Shown piece by piece: positions 22,849 to 35,598 of a stretch of DNA of 64,000 bases. The position numbers and the translations under genes are program-made. The notes below the pieces were generated by a model. The model ran no database searches. It worked only from the letters and a program-made list of their open reading frames with translations, and was not told the DNA's origin. The stretch spans positions 36,001-100,000 of the forward strand of contig NW_027330997.1 of NCBI RefSeq assembly GCF_022965805.1, given 5' to 3'. Position 1 is the first letter of the stretch. The number at the start of each line of letters is the position of its first letter. The DNA is from Primulina eburnea. Its lineage: Eukaryota > Streptophyta > Magnoliopsida > Lamiales > Gesneriaceae.

Positions 22849-25800
22849 TCAAAAGAGCTCTGGATGCTCCGAACGCATACGACTTTCTAACTCCCAAGTG
22901 GCTTCTTCAGTGCCTCTGCGCTGCCACTGAACTAAGACAAGAGGAATGATCTTATTCCGCAATACCTTGTCTTTGCGATCGAGAATCCGCACTGGTCGTT
23001 CCACGTAAGACAAATCCGAATTTAGTTGAACTTCAGAGGGATGCAAAATGTGAGACTCATCTGCTACGTATCGTCTCAACAAAGATACGTGGAACACATC
23101 GTGAATACTTGATAGGTACGGCGGCAATGCAAGTCTGTAAGCCAAATCTCCCACGCTTTCCAATATTTCAAATGGACCAATAAATCTCGGAGACAGCTTA
23201 CCCTTGAGACCAAATCTCAAAATCCTGCGAAAAGGTGAAACTCGGAGAAACACTTTCTCACCTGGCTGAAAATAAAGAGGTCGCCGCTTGGTGTTCGCAT
23301 AACTAGCCTGTCGATCCTGAGCGATCTTAATCCGTTTCTTGATTATTGCAACCTTATCAATAGCCTGCTGGACTAACTCCGGTCCCTCAACATGTCGTTC
23401 CCCAACTTCATCCCAAAATAATGGAGTACGACAACGTCGCCCATACAACGCCTCAAATGGTGCCATACCAATACTACGATGATAGCTGTTGTTGTACGCG
23501 AACTCAATCAAAGGCAAATGATCCTGCCAAGCGGTTCCGAAATCCATCACACAAGCTCGCATCATATCCTCAAGTGTACGGATAGTCCTCTCCGTCTGAC
23601 CGTCGGTCTCTGGATGATAAGCTGTACTTAAACTTAGGGACGTACCCAATACCGCCTGGAAACTACCCCAAAATCGTGAGGTAAAACGAGGATCTCTGTC
23701 ACTGACAATACTAACTGGCACCCCATGCAAACGTACAATCTCTTGAATGTACAATCGAGCCATACGATCGAAAGTGAAATCACGGTTATATGGCAGAAAA
23801 TGAGCAGACTTGGTGAGTCGATCCACCACTACCCAAATAGCATCACTATTCCTCGAAGACAATGGTAAGTGAGTAATGAAGTCCATCGCGATATGCTCCC
23901 ACTTCCATTCGGGAATAGGTAAGTTCAACAATAATCCTCCCGGTCGACGGTGCTCTGCCTTAACCTGCTGACAAACAAGACACTTGGAAACAAACTGATA
24001 AACGCTGCGCTTCATCCCTTTCCACCAAAATCGTGTCCTCAAATCTTTATACATCTTGTTGCTTCCTGGATGGACACTCAACTTGCTTCGATGAGCCTGA
24101 GCCAAGATCTCTTCCCTCAAAGTATCATCCTCTGGTACCACAACCCGATTAGACAAACACAGAAGACCATTAGACTGATAATGGAAATTGCTATCTCCAC
24201 CAGCCAACCGAGCTAATCTCTGAGTCTTGAGATCAGACATCTGAGCATCTCGAATCCGAGCGAACAAAGCTGGCTCAGATAAAATGGTAGCAACACGAAT
24301 GCTCTCCATACCTTTCCGATGTTTGAAATTAAATCCCAATGAACAACAATCCTGGATAGTACTAATCATAGCACTGGTCTGAAGTGCAGAGGCTCTCACC
24401 TTGCGACTAAGAGCATCGGCTGTGAGATTCGCAGAACCTGGATGGTATTTGATCTCGCAGTCATAATCTTTAAGTAGATCCATCCAACGACGTTGTCTCA
24501 TGTTCAACTCAGCCTGAGTGAACAGATACTTCAGACTCTTATGATCAGTAAAAATTTCAAACTTAACCCCGTACAAGTAATGACGCCAGATCTTCAGCGC
24601 GAACACAATAGCAGCTAATTCTAGATCATGAATATGATACTTTTCCTCGTGAGGTTTCAACTGTCTGGAAGCATAAGCGATCACATGACCATTCTGCGTC
24701 AACACACACCCTAAGCCTTGAAAAGAAGCATCGGTGTAAACACTGAAACCATCAGATCCTGACAGTAACGCCAAAACAGGTGCAGAAGTCAGAAGTCGAC
24801 GAAGCTCTCTGAAACTATCTTCGCACTCAGATGACCACTCAAATGGAACATCCTTCCGAGTAAGCTGCGACAATGGTCTAGCTACCTGAGAGAAATTCAC
24901 GATGAAGCGACGATAATACCCTGCCAGACCTAGAAAACTACGGATCTCAGCCACCGTCGTAGGACGTGACCAATTCAGCACTGCTTCGATCTTGCTGGGA
25001 TCCACAGAAATTCCTTCCTTGGAAATCACATGACCAAGGAATACTACACGATCAATCCAGACTTCGCACTTACTCAGCTTAGCATACAATTGCTTCTCGC
25101 GAAGAATCTGCAACACAATCCTCAAGTGCTGGATATGCTCTTCCACACTGTGAGAATAAATCAAGATATCGTCGATGAAAACCACAACAAACTGATCTAG
25201 AAAATCCCGAAAGACTCGATTCATCAGATCCATGAACACCGCTGGCGCATTCGTCAATCCAAATGGCATAACTAGAAACTCGTAATGCCCATATCGAGTA
25301 CGAAATGCAGTCTTGGAAATATCATCATCTCTAACTCTCATCTGATGATAACCCGATCGCAAGTCAATCTTGGAGTAAACAGAGGTACCCTGGAGCTGAT
25401 CGAACAAATCGTCAATACGAGGTAATGGATACTTGTTTTTGATCGTCACACGATTCAGCTGGCGATAATCAATGCACAATCGCATAGATCCATCTTTCTT
25501 CTTGACAAACAATACTGGAGCTCCCCAAGGTGAAACACTCGGACGAATATAACCTTTATCAAGAAGATCCTGCAATTGCTGCTTCAATTCTCTCATCTCT
25601 GACGGAGCAAGACGATAGGGGGCACGAGAAATCGGTGCAGTCCCTGGCATTAACTCAATGCCAAATTCCACCTCTCTAACCGGAGGAAAACCAGGAATCT
25701 CATCTGGGAAAACATCAGGAAATTCACAAACCACTGGAATATCCTCTATACCAACACTACCTGTGGATGAATCAATCGCATAGATGAGGTAGCCTTCCCC

Positions 25801-27267
25801 GCCCGCCTCTAAAGCACGACAGGCTTTCAGAGCAGATATCACTGGCATCGGAGGTCGCGCTCCCTCACCATAGAAAAACCAACTAGAGCTCTCAGTCGTA
25901 CGAAACTGAACAAGCTTCTGGTAACAATCCACGGTAGCTCGGTAAGTAGTCAATAGGTCTATACCTAGAATACAATCAAAATCTTCCATCTCCAGGATCA
26001 TAAGATTCGCAATCAATTCGTTACCCTCAAAATCTAAGGGACAACCCATCACTAGACGCTTTGCTAACACCGAATGACCCATCGGGGTAGAAACGGAAAG
26101 AATGACGTCTAGAGAAACATACGGTAACTTATGACGCTTAACAAATCGTGCAGAAATGAATGAATGAGATGCTCCGGTATCAATAAGAACAAAAGCAGGA
26201 ATACCGCATAAACGAAAAGTACCTGCTATGACTCTCTCCGTTTCATCTGCAGCCTGATCCTGGTTCAGCGCAAAAACCTGACCTTGGGCACGAGGTCGAA
26301 GATTTGAACTACCCACTGCCTGAACCTGCCTCCTCTGCTGAACAGTCGTCTGAGATCCGGAACCAGATCCTGCTCCACCTCGCAACTGAGGACAATTCTT
26401 CTTGAGATGACCCATCTCTCCGCACTGAAAACAAGCTCCCGCGGCTGATCGGCATTGCTCCGATGGATGGTTCTTCCCACAATGTACACAAGAAACCTTC
26501 TTCTTACCAAAGCGGAAAACACCGCTAGACCGTGATCCAGATCCAGAAGAAGAAGAACCAGATTTCTTGAAAGACTGAGATCGAGGGCTCAAAGTACTCG
26601 GAGGTCTAGAAGAAAGAATAGCCCTACCACGCTGGAGACTGATCTCTGCCTGGCGACACCGGTTCACTAACCCATCATAAGAAGTAGGATTATCACAGAC
26701 AGTGACTCGATCAAAAATCTCCTGGTTAAGACCCTGGAGGAAATGGTCATACTTGGCCTCAGAACTGCCACTGATATGAGGAGCAAAAGGTAACAACTCA
26801 AAGAACTTCTGCTGATATTCATCAACAGACATACTACCCTGCTTAAGATTCAGGAGCTCAATCGTCTTTGCCTGGCGAAGGGCTGGAGGAAAATACAGCT
26901 GCATGAAAGCTGCACGGAAATCGGCCCAAATCACCCTACCCTGGGACTGGACTATCGGCGCAGAAGTCGATCGCCACCACTTGCGCGCACGACCCTCGAG
27001 AAGAAAACTAAGGGTCTCCATCCTCTGCTCCTCGGTGCACTGGAATGCACGGAAACAACTCTCCATGCGCTCTAACCAATCCTCAGCATCATCGGGAGTC
27101 TCACCGCCGACTAAAGGCTTAGGCCCCATCTGAATGAAACGGTGCAAATCAAAACGCCTAGGACCATCCCGACGATGACGATGTTCATGATGACGCCTAC
27201 GATCGTCCTGGTCACCCCAACGACCTACACTTCCCTGACTACTCTCATCACCAAAGTGGTCAGCCAT
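22849..27267 (-). CDS. Gag-Pol polyprotein of gypsy-1 chromovirus
   Basis: 1472 residues, uninterrupted. I chose the ATG at 27267 (MADHF) because the open frame upstream runs through the primer-binding site into the LTR. Order: gag (retrotransposon gag domain about 40-215), two zinc knuckles ([13 protein letters not shown] and [14 protein letters not shown], about 260-290), aspartic protease with DTGAS near 361, RT with catalytic FIDD near 696, RNase H from about 842 (TDAS), integrase HHCC zinc domain near 1054-1100 and DDE core with Asp near 1127, Asp near 1186 (VSDRDPRF) and Glu near 1226, and a C-terminal chromodomain-like tail ending [15 protein letters not shown]. It would form virus-like particles, copy its RNA and integrate the DNA. 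All expected catalytic motifs are intact. Confidence 0.97.
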   Translation of the reverse strand: MADHFGDESSQGSVGRWGDQDDRRRHHEHRHRRDGPRRFDLHRFIQMGPKPLVGGETPDDAEDWLERMESCFRAFQCTEEQRMETLSFLLEGRARKWWRSTSAPIVQSQGRVIWADFRAAFMQLYFPPALRQAKTIELLNLKQGSMSVDEYQQKFFELLPFAPHISGSSEAKYDHFLQGLNQEIFDRVTVCDNPTSYDGLVNRCRQAEISLQRGRAILSSRPPSTLSPRSQSFKKSGSSSSGSGSRSSGVFRFGKKKVSCVHCGKNHPSEQCRSAAGACFQCGEMGHLKKNCPQLRGGAGSGSGSQTTVQQRRQVQAVGSSNLRPRAQGQVFALNQDQAADETERVIAGTFRLCGIPAFVLIDTGASHSFISARFVKRHKLPYVSLDVILSVSTPMGHSVLAKRLVMGCPLDFEGNELIANLMILEMEDFDCILGIDLLTTYRATVDCYQKLVQFRTTESSSWFFYGEGARPPMPVISALKACRALEAGGEGYLIYAIDSSTGSVGIEDIPVVCEFPDVFPDEIPGFPPVREVEFGIELMPGTAPISRAPYRLAPSEMRELKQQLQDLLDKGYIRPSVSPWGAPVLFVKKKDGSMRLCIDYRQLNRVTIKNKYPLPRIDDLFDQLQGTSVYSKIDLRSGYHQMRVRDDDISKTAFRTRYGHYEFLVMPFGLTNAPAVFMDLMNRVFRDFLDQFVVVFIDDILIYSHSVEEHIQHLRIVLQILREKQLYAKLSKCEVWIDRVVFLGHVISKEGISVDPSKIEAVLNWSRPTTVAEIRSFLGLAGYYRRFIVNFSQVARPLSQLTRKDVPFEWSSECEDSFRELRRLLTSAPVLALLSGSDGFSVYTDASFQGLGCVLTQNGHVIAYASRQLKPHEEKYHIHDLELAAIVFALKIWRHYLYGVKFEIFTDHKSLKYLFTQAELNMRQRRWMDLLKDYDCEIKYHPGSANLTADALSRKVRASALQTSAMISTIQDCCSLGFNFKHRKGMESIRVATILSEPALFARIRDAQMSDLKTQRLARLAGGDSNFHYQSNGLLCLSNRVVVPEDDTLREEILAQAHRSKLSVHPGSNKMYKDLRTRFWWKGMKRSVYQFVSKCLVCQQVKAEHRRPGGLLLNLPIPEWKWEHIAMDFITHLPLSSRNSDAIWVVVDRLTKSAHFLPYNRDFTFDRMARLYIQEIVRLHGVPVSIVSDRDPRFTSRFWGSFQAVLGTSLSLSTAYHPETDGQTERTIRTLEDMMRACVMDFGTAWQDHLPLIEFAYNNSYHRSIGMAPFEALYGRRCRTPLFWDEVGERHVEGPELVQQAIDKVAIIKKRIKIAQDRQASYANTKRRPLYFQPGEKVFLRVSPFRRILRFGLKGKLSPRFIGPFEILESVGDLAYRLALPPYLSSIHDVFHVSLLRRYVADESHILHPSEVQLNSDLSYVERPVRILDRKDKVLRNKIIPLVLVQWQRRGTEEATWELESRMRSEHPELF

Positions 27268-27350
27268 CGCTACAAGATAGAATGGGGAAAATGGTAAAAT
27301 GGTCAACGAAAATCCCAAAACAGAATCTATATCCCAAAATCGTAAGCATG

Positions 27351-27362
27351 CTCTAATACCAT
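27351..27362 (-). promoter_or_regulatory. Gypsy-1 primer-binding site
   Basis: Minus strand reads TGGTATTAGAGC three bases after the 5' LTR, matching the initiator Met-tRNA 3' end with one difference (the sibling at 59433 has TGGTATCAGAGC). Confidence 0.88.
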
Positions 27363-27365
27363 AAA

Positions 27366-28809
27366 TGTAGTGACCCGTTCCAGAATCACCTACTAATGAA
27401 GAACTAAGCATGCAATTAACTTAATTAATAATAATCAGAGATAACAGCGGAAATAAGGCTAACGACAATAGTTATACAACCCAATCGAAATCAGAACAAC
27501 TCAAAATATAATCAAATATACGGTACAACCATATCGAATCAAAAAGATATCGAAGAACTAAACCAACCATCTACTCAACGTCCTCCTCCTCCACCTCCTG
27601 AGCTGTCCAACTTGAGGCCTGCCCCGTGGGAATGGGGTGTCCAAGATAAACAAAACCGAGGACGTGAGCGATAAGAACGCCCAGTACAAAAGCATGAGTA
27701 TACAAACCTATATGAAATGCACATGCTATGATATGATACCAGGGTAGTCAAGAAACAGGAGTAACAAAGGATCTCAAAATGCTCAGTCTAGAGGCGCCAA
27801 GTGGATAGTGCCGCGCGGTACTCCTCTGGGTCACTGCATCCACTACAAGAACAGACGTGGACCCAAAATGTCCCGGATCACCGAAGCCCTCCGGACCCGT
27901 CGGCCACTGTGTACTCTCGGTGTCCATGCGTCCACAAGACAAGACAGGGCTGAGCGGCCCCACAAGATATAGCTTATCTCGAAAGAGATACAGCTCAACA
28001 GTAAAGGCTATCTCGAAGGAGATACGGCTCAACATGAAATGCAACATGCATCATAAAACGTGACATAATAGCATGCATCATATGACATATATCAATGCAC
28101 CACATAATCATGCAACACATATAAGGATGTATACTCGACCAGGATATCTCGGATAGTACTTTCGTACCTCTATCACAGCAAGCCTAGCCTTACGCAACAC
28201 CGCTAATCAGGTCTAGAACAAGCCTACGCATCAAAAGCATACCCAATGAACAATACTACCATGCTAGACTAGCAAAACCAGTACTACCAAAGGTTTAGGG
28301 TTTACCTTCGTCCGTCGACAGCCCTTTGATGTCGATTGCCTCGTAACTCAGGCGTCACTACGCTACTAATCCTGGCAGCTCTTGGCTAACGCTCGACCGA
28401 CAAACTAACCCTAGAAACCTTCCAAACCTCTCAAAATGAGACACAACTTCAAGAATTGACAATACAAAATGAGGAAATCCGAGCACTATTTATAGGCTAT
28501 GTTCGGATCCACCGAACCCACTTCGGAACGTCCGAACTCCCACGTGTCCATCGGCTCTTGACACCTCATGATCGGATCCACCGAACCTACACTTCGGATC
28601 ATCCGAACTTGCATGTAAACTGACGTGTCGATCAACTCTTGACACCTCATGATCGGATCCACCGAACCCACTTCGGATCGTCCGAACTCTTCGGTGCTAC
28701 CGAACCATCTTCAGTCCGTCCGATCATGACCACGGTCAAAATTACACATTAAACCTTCTTAATCACCATTAATCCGTTAATTACCCAATTTGGAATTCGG
28801 ACTACTACA
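27366..28809 (-). repeat. Gypsy-1 5' LTR
   Basis: 1444 bp, near identical to 21240-22683 (about four differences seen, e.g. near 27592, 27611, 28713 and 28801). Minus-strand TATA box at 28487-28494, palindrome array at 28500-28730. Confidence 0.95.
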
Positions 28810-29795
28810 TTCCTAGTACTTTATGTTGATTATATCCTGCTCATTGGGAATGATGTAGGATTACTGCAATCAACTAAAGTATGGTTAGCCAGTAAATTCT
28901 CCATGAAAGATATGAGTGAAGCATCCTACGTATTTTGAATACAAATGTATAGAGATAGATCAAAGAGGATGCTCGGACTCACCCAAACCACCTATATCGA
29001 TACCATTATAAAATGATTATCTATGGAAGAGTCCAAGAGAGGATACTTACCAATGTGTCATCGCATTACTCTATCTAAAGCTATGTGTCCCAAAACTGAT
29101 GAAGAGATAGAGATGATGACACGTATTCCATATGCATCAGCTATTGGTAGTATCATGTATGGTATGATATCGACACTTCCTGATGCAGATAACAGGCGAA
29201 TCATGGTCCAATGCATTGGAAGGCCGTGAAAGATATTCTTAAGTACTTGAGAAGGACTAAGAACTTGTTCATGGTCTATGGGGGTGGAGAATTAAAATTG
29301 GAAGGCTACACTGATTCTAGCTTCTAATGTGACGTAGATGATTCGAAATCGACCTCTGATTTTGTATTCAAGCTATATGGTGCGGCTGTCTCTTGGAAAG
29401 GTTCCAAGCAAGACACCGTTGCGGATTCCACTACTGATGCTGAATACATTGTTGCATCTGATACAGCCAAAGAGACAGTTTGGATGAGGAATTTTGTTCA
29501 AGTGTTGGGCGTTATTCCTAATGGAGTTGATCCAGTCCCGTTGTACTGCGACAACACTGGTGCCATTGCGCAAGAAAAGGAACCAAGGTCTCATCAGCGA
29601 TCCAAACATGTACTGAGGAAGTTCCACATCATACGGGAGATTGTGGGAAGAGGAGACATATCAGTCGAAATAGTCCCCTCTGCAGATAATGTTGCTGATC
29701 CACTTACATAGCTCTTGCCAGGACCATTTTTTCAGAAGCATCGCGAAGCAATGGGATTAAAGTTAAGGCTACTTGGCTCTAGGGAAAGTGGGAGA
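28810..29795 (+). pseudogene. Copia RT C-terminal part and RNase H
   Basis: Resumes after the TTCCT duplication. The RT active-site word reads YVDY instead of YVDD, a lost catalytic aspartate, followed by remnants to about 29260. RNase H follows at about 29300-29711 ([39 protein letters not shown]), with an open frame at 29484-29711 ending in the usual NVADPLT word. Stops at several points. A polypurine tract (AGGGAAAGTGGGAGAT) precedes the 3' LTR. Confidence 0.9.
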
Positions 29796-29796
29796 T

Positions 29797-31788
29797 TGTT
29801 AGAGTAGATCCCTGCAAGCCAACGGTTGGCTAGGGAATTTATTGACTCAAGTGAAATAAACAATCTTTATTTTAATATAATTTAACTTTTAATGATTTCG
29901 TTATACTTTATCTGTATACCCATGCAATCAGCATAGATAAAGTCCTTGATTATGCTTTAATAAAAATGAATCTTAATTCGATGTTGATACTCATTTGTAA
30001 ACACTGCATATTCTAAATTTGTTCCTAGTCGATTCAGCTGCCTAAAACATGGATAAAGGTCGCTTGAGCTCGAGACTACTATCTGTGATGTTGTGTACTA
30101 CGTTTCTTGGTAAGGACATGGAGATTTCCAAACATGCAGATGGGTAGTCATATGATGATTATACCGAACAACCCTCCCTCGGACTTTCCAAGTGGTTATC
30201 ATTCATCGAGAGGATAAGTCCGTGGTTATGATTGTAAACCATTAGTCCTTATGACCCGGGACAACACTGAGGCTCTATATGCTAGGGCTGTGCTTTGACT
30301 CGTTTACCGGTTCCAGGAGAGTCATCAGGTGGCGAGGTTGGGTATAGTTGCGACACATATAGGAGCCAGTGCATTGTAGTCAGGGATTCACCGCTCACCT
30401 ACGGGTGTGGATATCCTATGTGATCTGATGAAATAATAGTACGTGGAATCTCTGGCCAGAGTATGAGATGTACATTAGAGAAGGAGTTCTGCAATGGTAC
30501 ATGCGATGCCACTATTTATAGTTATCACATAGTTATCGAATTAATATGCAATCCTAGATGTACCAATGGTTGAAGATTCGATCGGGATATATGAGATGAA
30601 GGGACCATACTGTACGTTAATCATAATCGACTGGTTCTTGCAGGCACTATCAGTGATACCTAGGGTATCATGGGGAGATGCTACTAGACGCTCTTACCAT
30701 GATCCGATGGGTGCAATCGGAAATGAGTTCTGACATTCTTGATCAAGGTGTTGATGAAAAGAATGAGGTTAACTAGGGTAAGCCTGAATAAAGGATTATG
30801 TCCTGAATCATAAAGAGTTTTGAACCCACGGCTAGCTGTATCCCTGAACCATTGAGGGTCACACAAGCACTAGATCGTTTGTTCCCGTTGAGAGAATAAA
30901 TTCAAGAAGTTGAATTTATATTATATAGTAAATTCAAGGAATTGAATTTATGATAATTAAAGTTTGAGAGAATAAATTCAAGGAGTTGAATTTATAAAAT
31001 TTGAGAATTTAATTTATTAAACTCAAATGTTGGGTTTATTAGATATTAAATTTTGGAGGTGATATAAATTCAAGGAGTTGAATTTATAATTTAAATAATA
31101 AATTCAAATGTTGAATTTATAATAAATTTAATTAATTAAGCTCAAAAGTTGAGTTGATTAAATATTAAATTAAAATTGGCGGGAAGTATATTTATGGGCT
31201 TGTAGGAGTACAAGTCCAATATACTTAATAATTAAAGTTTAATGGACTTGAATTAAATTAATTAAACTAGTTGGACTAGCCTAATTAATTAATCAAGCTC
31301 ATTAATATTAATTATATGTATTAGATAATGGGTTAAATATAAATAAGTGAGATGTCAAAACCCTAGCCACCACCACAACCATTTTTTCGAGAACACTTCT
31401 TCCAAAAAAAAAAAAAAAACCGGCCACCTCCTTTTGAGAAATATTTTTGAGACGTCTCTCAACTAATTTTCTCCTACGTAAAATCTCTTCCAAATTTACT
31501 AGTGCAATTTGAAAGAGGATCAAACTATTCAGTCGTGGACCTGATTAGAAGAAAAGAAAGGAGTCTATTTAAGAAAGTTCGTAGGGATTCATCAAGAGCT
31601 AGATCTATAATACCGGATCAGTTGGGACCACGTGATTAATTCACAAAGGTATAATTTTCTAATATCCTATGAATGTTTATGATAAAACCATACGATCGCC
31701 CAAAGCAAAACATATTTTGATTGTCACAATAAATAATTTTTTTAAAACTTCTGCTACATTTGGGCGTGTAGAAAACCCAGATCCAACA
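29797..31788 (+). repeat. Copia 3' LTR
   Basis: 1992 bp, TG...CA, matching 15106-17094. Contains the AAATTCAA/TTGAATTT palindrome array (about 30893-31130) and a TATA box (31338-31345). Confidence 0.93.
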
Positions 31789-32400
31789 GAAAGATGTCAT
31801 AGGCCACAACTGGAAAATCAATTCACAAGTTTGAAATATAGATTTCAAATCCGCCAAGACTTCTGTATGTATCAGGACAGAAAGAAGATGGAGACATAAT
31901 TAACCTCTTTATTTTTTTTTTTTCAAGATAAAATTTGTAATATTTTCAGTTTATGTGTGTTGTTATCCCAGCTACTATAAGTAACTAAAAAAGTTTCTAC
32001 TCATCTATTGGAGGTTACTAGGTGATAGTATTTTGTATATTTGAATAGAAAAGACAATGCTTACAACCCCTCTCATATATTTTCAAAATTAAATTTCATT
32101 ACTATATATCATAAGGTAGGAAACGATACAGGATTGTGCTAAGTGCTGTTGAATGGATCCACGCCAGGAGCCTTCCATTGTGAGTGTGTGGTTAGGTTGT
32201 GAGAAGCAGTCTTTACAAACTGGTGGATACAACTCGACAACATTCCGGTCAAAGAGGTAAAATGTTTAATTTATTATGCGAAAACATGATGTATATATAT
32301 AGACCCTCATATTCATGATATATAGGCTGGAAACCTTGCGTAGTCCTACGCCTTTGGGCAATCTCGATAAATATAACGACGCGTACCGAAAAAATTGCTC
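31789..32400 (+). mobile_element. EPRV-B, right part: intergenic region and leader
   Basis: Continuation of EPRV-B after the copia element. From about 31890 it aligns with 43376-43895 of EPRV-C: shared blocks include TTTGTAATATTTTC, GTAGGAAACGATACA and AGGTGATAG, and GGAAACCTTGCGTAG near 32327. It corresponds to the pregenomic promoter and leader. The TATA box of EPRV-C (TATAAATA) is decayed here. Homology stops at about 32390 after GCGTACC, the same point where EPRV-C ends. Confidence 0.8.
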
Positions 32401-33544
32401 AAGGATGATTTTAATTCTTTTTTTATTGTCGTGGAATGAATAATAATGATATAATTCAAATTATAATAAAAAATTTGACTGTTATCGATCTAGCCTTAGG
32501 AATAAAGTTTTGCATTTCTTTCTCCTATATATTTATTCACACATCTTACATTCATTCAAAGTAACGTCAGCACCCTAATAGGTCATTTAATTATTGTTAT
32601 AAGCATCAATCTTTTCGACGGACGGTCCGAGTTCTTTAATAAGTATATTTGTAGTATAAATACTATAATGAATGTTGTTGCCAGCAATACATAACTCTTA
32701 CTTTAATCAACACATGTCATTGTAATTCTTTTAAGACATATTATGTTCATGCTTCATCTTTAATAACATCGCCAAAACAGATAAGAAAGAGTGACCGTGC
32801 GGGTTTCCATCTCATATCCCTTTTTCGTTGATTTGATCACCTCATACAATGATTTTATGTATTTGTTTGGATTTTCTGGAGCCTCATCAACCTGGTTAGA
32901 AAGTGGGTGTTCTTCATTGAAGTTGTCATTTTCATTTTCAAAACTTTCCTTGAGATTAAAATTTTCTTGGAAATTATTATCAAGACCAGCAGAATCATTA
33001 GGTGCAATCATTTGTGATTCCTAAATACGTTCAAAACACGGTACGAAGAAGACGTGGTATTAAGATTAATATTTTATGCGACGGACGAACGTATTTCTCC
33101 CCATAAAATCATCAACATTAATAATAAGGTACAAATCCATATATTCCTAAGAATAATTTAATCGTATCTTCGTGCAAATAAGTTTTGCTCTGAAATTTTT
33201 TGCGGTTGTACAAGCAGTGTACTTTGCCATTTAATAAGCACTTTGGATGACTCAAGGCAAACACAAGAAATGACTTTACTTAAGAACTCATTCTCCAACC
33301 TACGATATATTTAAGTTTATATTTAAGTTCAATGCTATCTATATAGCCTACAATATAGTGAAAATAGAATTGGTGATTTTGACTTAAATTTGATAGTTAG
33401 TTTTTTTTAAAAAATATTTATAACATACATTAATTACTTATAAAATAAATTGTCTATAATAAAAATTTACGTAAGATCGATATTAATTTACAATAAATAT
33501 TTAAGTTAATAAGATATTTAAGATATATACATATATTTATATTA
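32401..33544. other. Noncoding spacer with one small open frame
   Basis: No recognised gene. A minus-strand frame at 33011-32760 (83 codons, acidic and Asn-rich start MIAPNDSAGLDNN) is protein-like in composition but resembles nothing I know and has no visible partner exons; I do not call it a gene. The rest is AT-rich. Confidence 0.35.
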
Positions 33545-34131
33545 AGGTTAAATAATTTCGTCCCAATTAGCAACGGAATTATTGGCAAAACCATCGTTAT
33601 GTAATTAATGCGACGGTTTTGATATTCCGTTGCTAATTTTACGATGTAATATTAGATCTCTCGCTAATTTTAATGACGATTTTTTAATTTTATCGCTAAT
33701 TTTGTGACGGAATGTTAGATCCGTCACTAGTTTTAGCGACATTTTTTCTAATTTAGTCCCTAATTTTAGCGACAGTTTTGAAACTCGTCGCTAATTTGCC
33801 ACGGTTTTTTAAAACCGTGGTAATTTGCCCACGGTTTTAATTAGCGACAGAATTAGAAAAAAACTGTCACTAATTTGCCCGCTATTTTTAAAAACCGTGG
33901 GCAAATTTTATTTAGCAAAATCTTGAAACCGTGGAGAAATTTTATTTCATGATGATTTTGCTAAATTAGCGAAAAAATTAGACAAATCGTTAGCAACGGT
34001 GCTAAGATAGCGACTGTTTCATAATCGTGGTAATTTGTCTACGGTTTTTATAAAACCATAAGCAAATTCAATTAAGCAATAATTTTTAAAAACCGATGCT
34101 AAATTAAGACGGAATTAGCTTTTTTGTAGTG
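33545..34131. mobile_element. CACTA-like (En/Spm) element fragment
   Basis: The right end reads CACTACAAAAAAGC on the minus strand (34131 leftward), a CACTA-type terminus. Interior to it are many direct and inverted copies of TAGCGACGG/CCGTCGCTA-like words, the subterminal repeats to which such transposases bind. There is no transposase ORF. A matching left terminus was not found near 33545, so the copy is truncated or the left boundary is imprecise. Confidence 0.6.
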
Positions 34132-34494
34132 TATTTCACGATGCTATGAATCCAACATACGTCCATTTATTCTTTTTCACAAACGGCAAAAAGAAGCCCT
34201 GCTCAATTTCTAAAAAGTCTTGGTTTAGCTGTTCGTCCTATTATATCAAATTTTTGTTTTTCTTTTTTCAAAAACAAAATTTTCTATGCCGATTAAATTG
34301 TATATGATTTTTTTTTTTGGATCGAAGGACTTTAAATTACTTTATACTGAGATACATTTGAAATCCACATAACTATTAAAAAAATTATAATTAATGATAT
34401 AAAATCGATCGCGAAATTGATTTATAAGGAAATACCAATGAATTTTTTTATTATAACTTTGAAAGATTTAGACTCAAATACATTTGTAAGAATA
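34132..34494. other. Spacer between CACTA-like end and Sirevirus LTR
   Basis: AT-rich noncoding DNA with long T runs. Nothing recognised. Confidence 0.4.
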
Positions 34495-35340
34495 TTTTGT
34501 TCGACAGTTATGGGTAAATATATAAATAGCAATAAAAATAGTAAATTTATGTTTAATCAGAATTAAATGTTGTGCCAGATGTTACAACATCTCGGACAAC
34601 ATGCAGCAGAATATTATATTTTGTAATACAAATTGACTTTAAATAAATAGATGGACAAGATTAAATATGCACAAGTATAAATACTTGTGCGATGCCTTGT
34701 GGCAAAAATATATCACTAGAAAAAACAATCGTTTACAAAAACCAATCACTAGTGATTCTCACTAAAATCAGTTTCCTCGATGAGTTGAGAAAACAAAAGC
34801 TTTCTAAAACAAATAATCAGGGTAAAACAAAACAAGAAAGCAAAACGTGTTGATAAAAGCAGATTCACGAGAAAGCAGTGTTCGGCCAACTTCTTCACAG
34901 ATGTTGTCCGCAGATGTTCTCAACATTCACGGCAACACCCTATCACAACTCTTCAAATCACAGCACGTCTCTTGAATAAGGTTTTCTCTGAAATTCTGAA
35001 CGTGCACAAATGAGTGAATATTGACCGAGAGGAAGAAGAAGCTCAATGATGTCCTTGGTCTCTTATTTATATATGTAGAGTTTCATTCAATAAGGAAACC
35101 TATTTCACAAGGAAAGATAAGAGTTTTATTAGGAATAAACTCTTTTGAAACACCAATATCATATCTCATCAATAGATAACATATCTTTGAATATATTTGA
35201 ATGATTATCTCATTATTTAAGAAAGGCAAAATCATATTAAATAATAAACTCAATTAGATCAACAAGGAAACATAATATTAGAGAAATAATTTAAATCAAT
35301 AAAATATATTAATTAAAATTGGAAATAATATTTCTCTTCA
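34495..35340 (-). repeat. Sirevirus 3' LTR
   Basis: 846 bp on the minus strand, starting TGAAGAG after a polypurine tract and ending TTACA at 34495. It shares its 3' half and 5' start with the solo LTR at 13340-14455, which has about 270 bp of additional sequence. Confidence 0.85.
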
Positions 35341-35445
35341 ATCTCCCTCTTTTTGCCTTTCTTGAACAAAATGAAATTCAAACTCAATTATGAAAGTTTA
35401 GTTCACATAAACTCCCCCCGAGTTAATCAACTCCCCCTGAACAAA
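35341..35445 (-). promoter_or_regulatory. Multiple polypurine tracts of Sirevirus
   Basis: The minus strand reads GGCAAAAAGAGGGAGAT directly before the LTR, and two further tracts lie upstream: CAGGGGGAGTTG near 35440 and CTCGGGGGGAGTT near 35420. Multiple polypurine tracts before the 3' LTR are a described Sirevirus signature. Confidence 0.75.
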
Positions 35446-35598
35446 CTACACACATTAAAGATGTTGTTAGAAATGTAGGCAAAACTGGAGACAACATCTG
35501 CATCATTTCATTAGTAGTTGCAAGATAAACAAAGAGGCATAATCAACACATAGACAGAACCATTAGTAAAACAAAAACAAAACTCTTCATCAAAACAC

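Larger units (their letters stand above)
21240..28809 (-). mobile_element. Intact Ty3/gypsy chromovirus (gypsy-1, Tekay-like)
   Basis: Complete element on the minus strand: 5' LTR 27366-28809, primer-binding site 27351-27362, one uninterrupted gag-pol ORF (27267-22849), polypurine tract 22684-22703, 3' LTR 21240-22683. Both LTRs are 1444 bp and I counted only about four differences by eye, so insertion is recent. Perfect TTCCT duplication flanks it, and it splits the copia RT gene. Pol order (PR-RT-RH-INT, then a chromodomain-like tail) and the Met-tRNA primer are those of plant chromoviruses; Tekay/Del is the likely lineage. A near-identical sibling in plus orientation starts at 57981. It appears competent to move. 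Confidence 0.96.
15106..31788 (+). mobile_element. Ty1/copia LTR retrotransposon, interrupted
   Basis: Full-length copia element inserted in EPRV-B: 5' LTR 15106-17094, primer-binding site at 17096, decayed gag-int-RT-RNase H in copia order (integrase before RT), polypurine tract 29781-29796, 3' LTR 29797-31788. Flanks are AAAAG (15101-15105) and GAAAG (31789-31793), a target duplication with one mismatch. The 5' LTR starts TA where the 3' LTR starts TG. The interior has many stops. A gypsy element (21240-28809) is inserted in the RT domain, and a possible mitochondrial fragment lies in the leader/gag region. LTR differences of several percent by eye make it older than the nested gypsy. Confidence 0.92.

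Noticed and set aside
27268..27411. N-terminal 48 residues of the longest gypsy-1 frame
   Set aside because: They cover the primer-binding site and LTR end; the sibling element shows the conserved start at MADHF.
32760..33024. Small protein-like frames on both strands
   Set aside because: Single short exon without splice partners, promoter or recognisable family; left as unassigned spacer.
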